Shown: one piece after another, positions 40,249 through 40,366 of the stretch | Layout: each line of letters starts with the position of its first letter | Position numbering within the stretch: position 1 is the stretch's first letter | NCBI GenBank assembly: GCA_012032475.1 | Contig: JAAUSY010000017.1 | Location: 1-40,366 of the forward strand | Length of the DNA stretch: 40,366 bases | Source of the DNA: Chloroflexaceae bacterium | Lineage (GTDB): Bacteria; Chloroflexota; Chloroflexia; Chloroflexales; Chloroflexaceae | Direction of reading: 5' to 3' | Notes under the pieces: generated by a model | Told to the model about the DNA's origin: nothing | What the model saw: the letters and a program-made list of their open reading frames with translations, nothing else | Databases searched by the model: none | Made by a program: the position numbers and the translations under genes

Positions 40249-40366
40249 GAAAGCAAAGAAATGGTGGGAACGCGAAGGGCGTGATTTCTGGCAGCAGCAA
40301 CAGGCTACCCCGGAGCCTGCACCTGCACCAAAACCCTTCCTACAACAACAGCCTACCCTTTCGAGA
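40238..40366 (+). CDS. Continuation of the RAMP protein in the shifted frame (runs off the window)
   Basis: After the A6 run this frame reads QFYEKAKKWWEREGRDFWQQ, then QATPEPAPAPKPFLQQQPT to the window end. The charged helix and Pro/Gln-rich linker follow naturally from KYTKSEK in the upstream frame if one A is removed. It has no start site. The Pro/Gln linker suggests a further domain beyond the edge. Confidence 0.62.

Overview
The window is a high-GC bacterial chromosome segment, most likely from a Chloroflexota-like organism. That assignment is inference from gene content: an ArsA-type ATPase with an HSP20-like tail, a CpaF/AAA+ pair, a TrmH-family methyltransferase fused to the infC-rpmI-rplT operon, and an AAA-like/PD-(D/E)XK protein. 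There are no rRNA or tRNA genes to confirm it. Many conserved genes are interrupted by one single-base indel, usually at a short homopolymer, which suggests an imperfectly polished assembly more than true gene decay.

Region 1 (1-14.7 kb) is ordinary chromosome. It holds murA (frameshifted), an ArsA-like ATPase, an M28 glutaminyl-cyclase-like lipoprotein (frameshifted), a diacylglycerol-kinase-like lipid kinase, parB (frameshifted), the cpaF secretion ATPase with an upstream AAA+ ATPase, an Rpn-type nuclease, a secreted HExxH metallopeptidase, and the operon infC-rpmI-rplT-trmH behind a clear -35/-10 promoter.

Region 2 (14.7-23.3 kb) is a mobile-element graveyard. It contains a dispersed palindromic repeat, an IS630 transposase relic, a 116-bp two-block inverted repeat, an intact AAA/PD-(D/E)XK gene, a C-terminal relic of the antitoxin darG, a 126-bp MITE with 14-bp terminal inverted repeats and a 5-bp target duplication, a cluster of four GTTCGCTCCACAT repeats that resembles a transposon end, a TnsC/TniB-like ATPase, a TnsB/TniA-like DDE transposase broken by several indels, a possible second transposase C-terminus, and two unknown genes.

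Region 3 (23.3-33.8 kb) is a translationally coupled defence operon on the plus strand: DUF4007 protein, BrxF-like small P-loop ATPase, a very large BrxC-like ATPase (about 1,690 aa once a frameshift is repaired), PglZ phosphatase-fold protein and a short BrxL. It resembles a type 4 BREX core but carries neither a PAPS-reductase (BrxP) nor a methyltransferase (PglX) in the window.

Region 4 (33.8-38.2 kb) is a three-gene module: a membrane-anchored TPR-CHAT caspase-like protease, a 149-aa soluble protein with a Pro/Gly-rich tail, and a four-helix membrane protein. It reads like a protease-triggered membrane-effector (abortive infection) module. Region 5 (38.2 kb to the end) begins a type III-B CRISPR-Cas operon with cmr1 and a second RAMP protein. 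Regions 2-5 together form a defence island beside a broken Tn7/Mu-like element.
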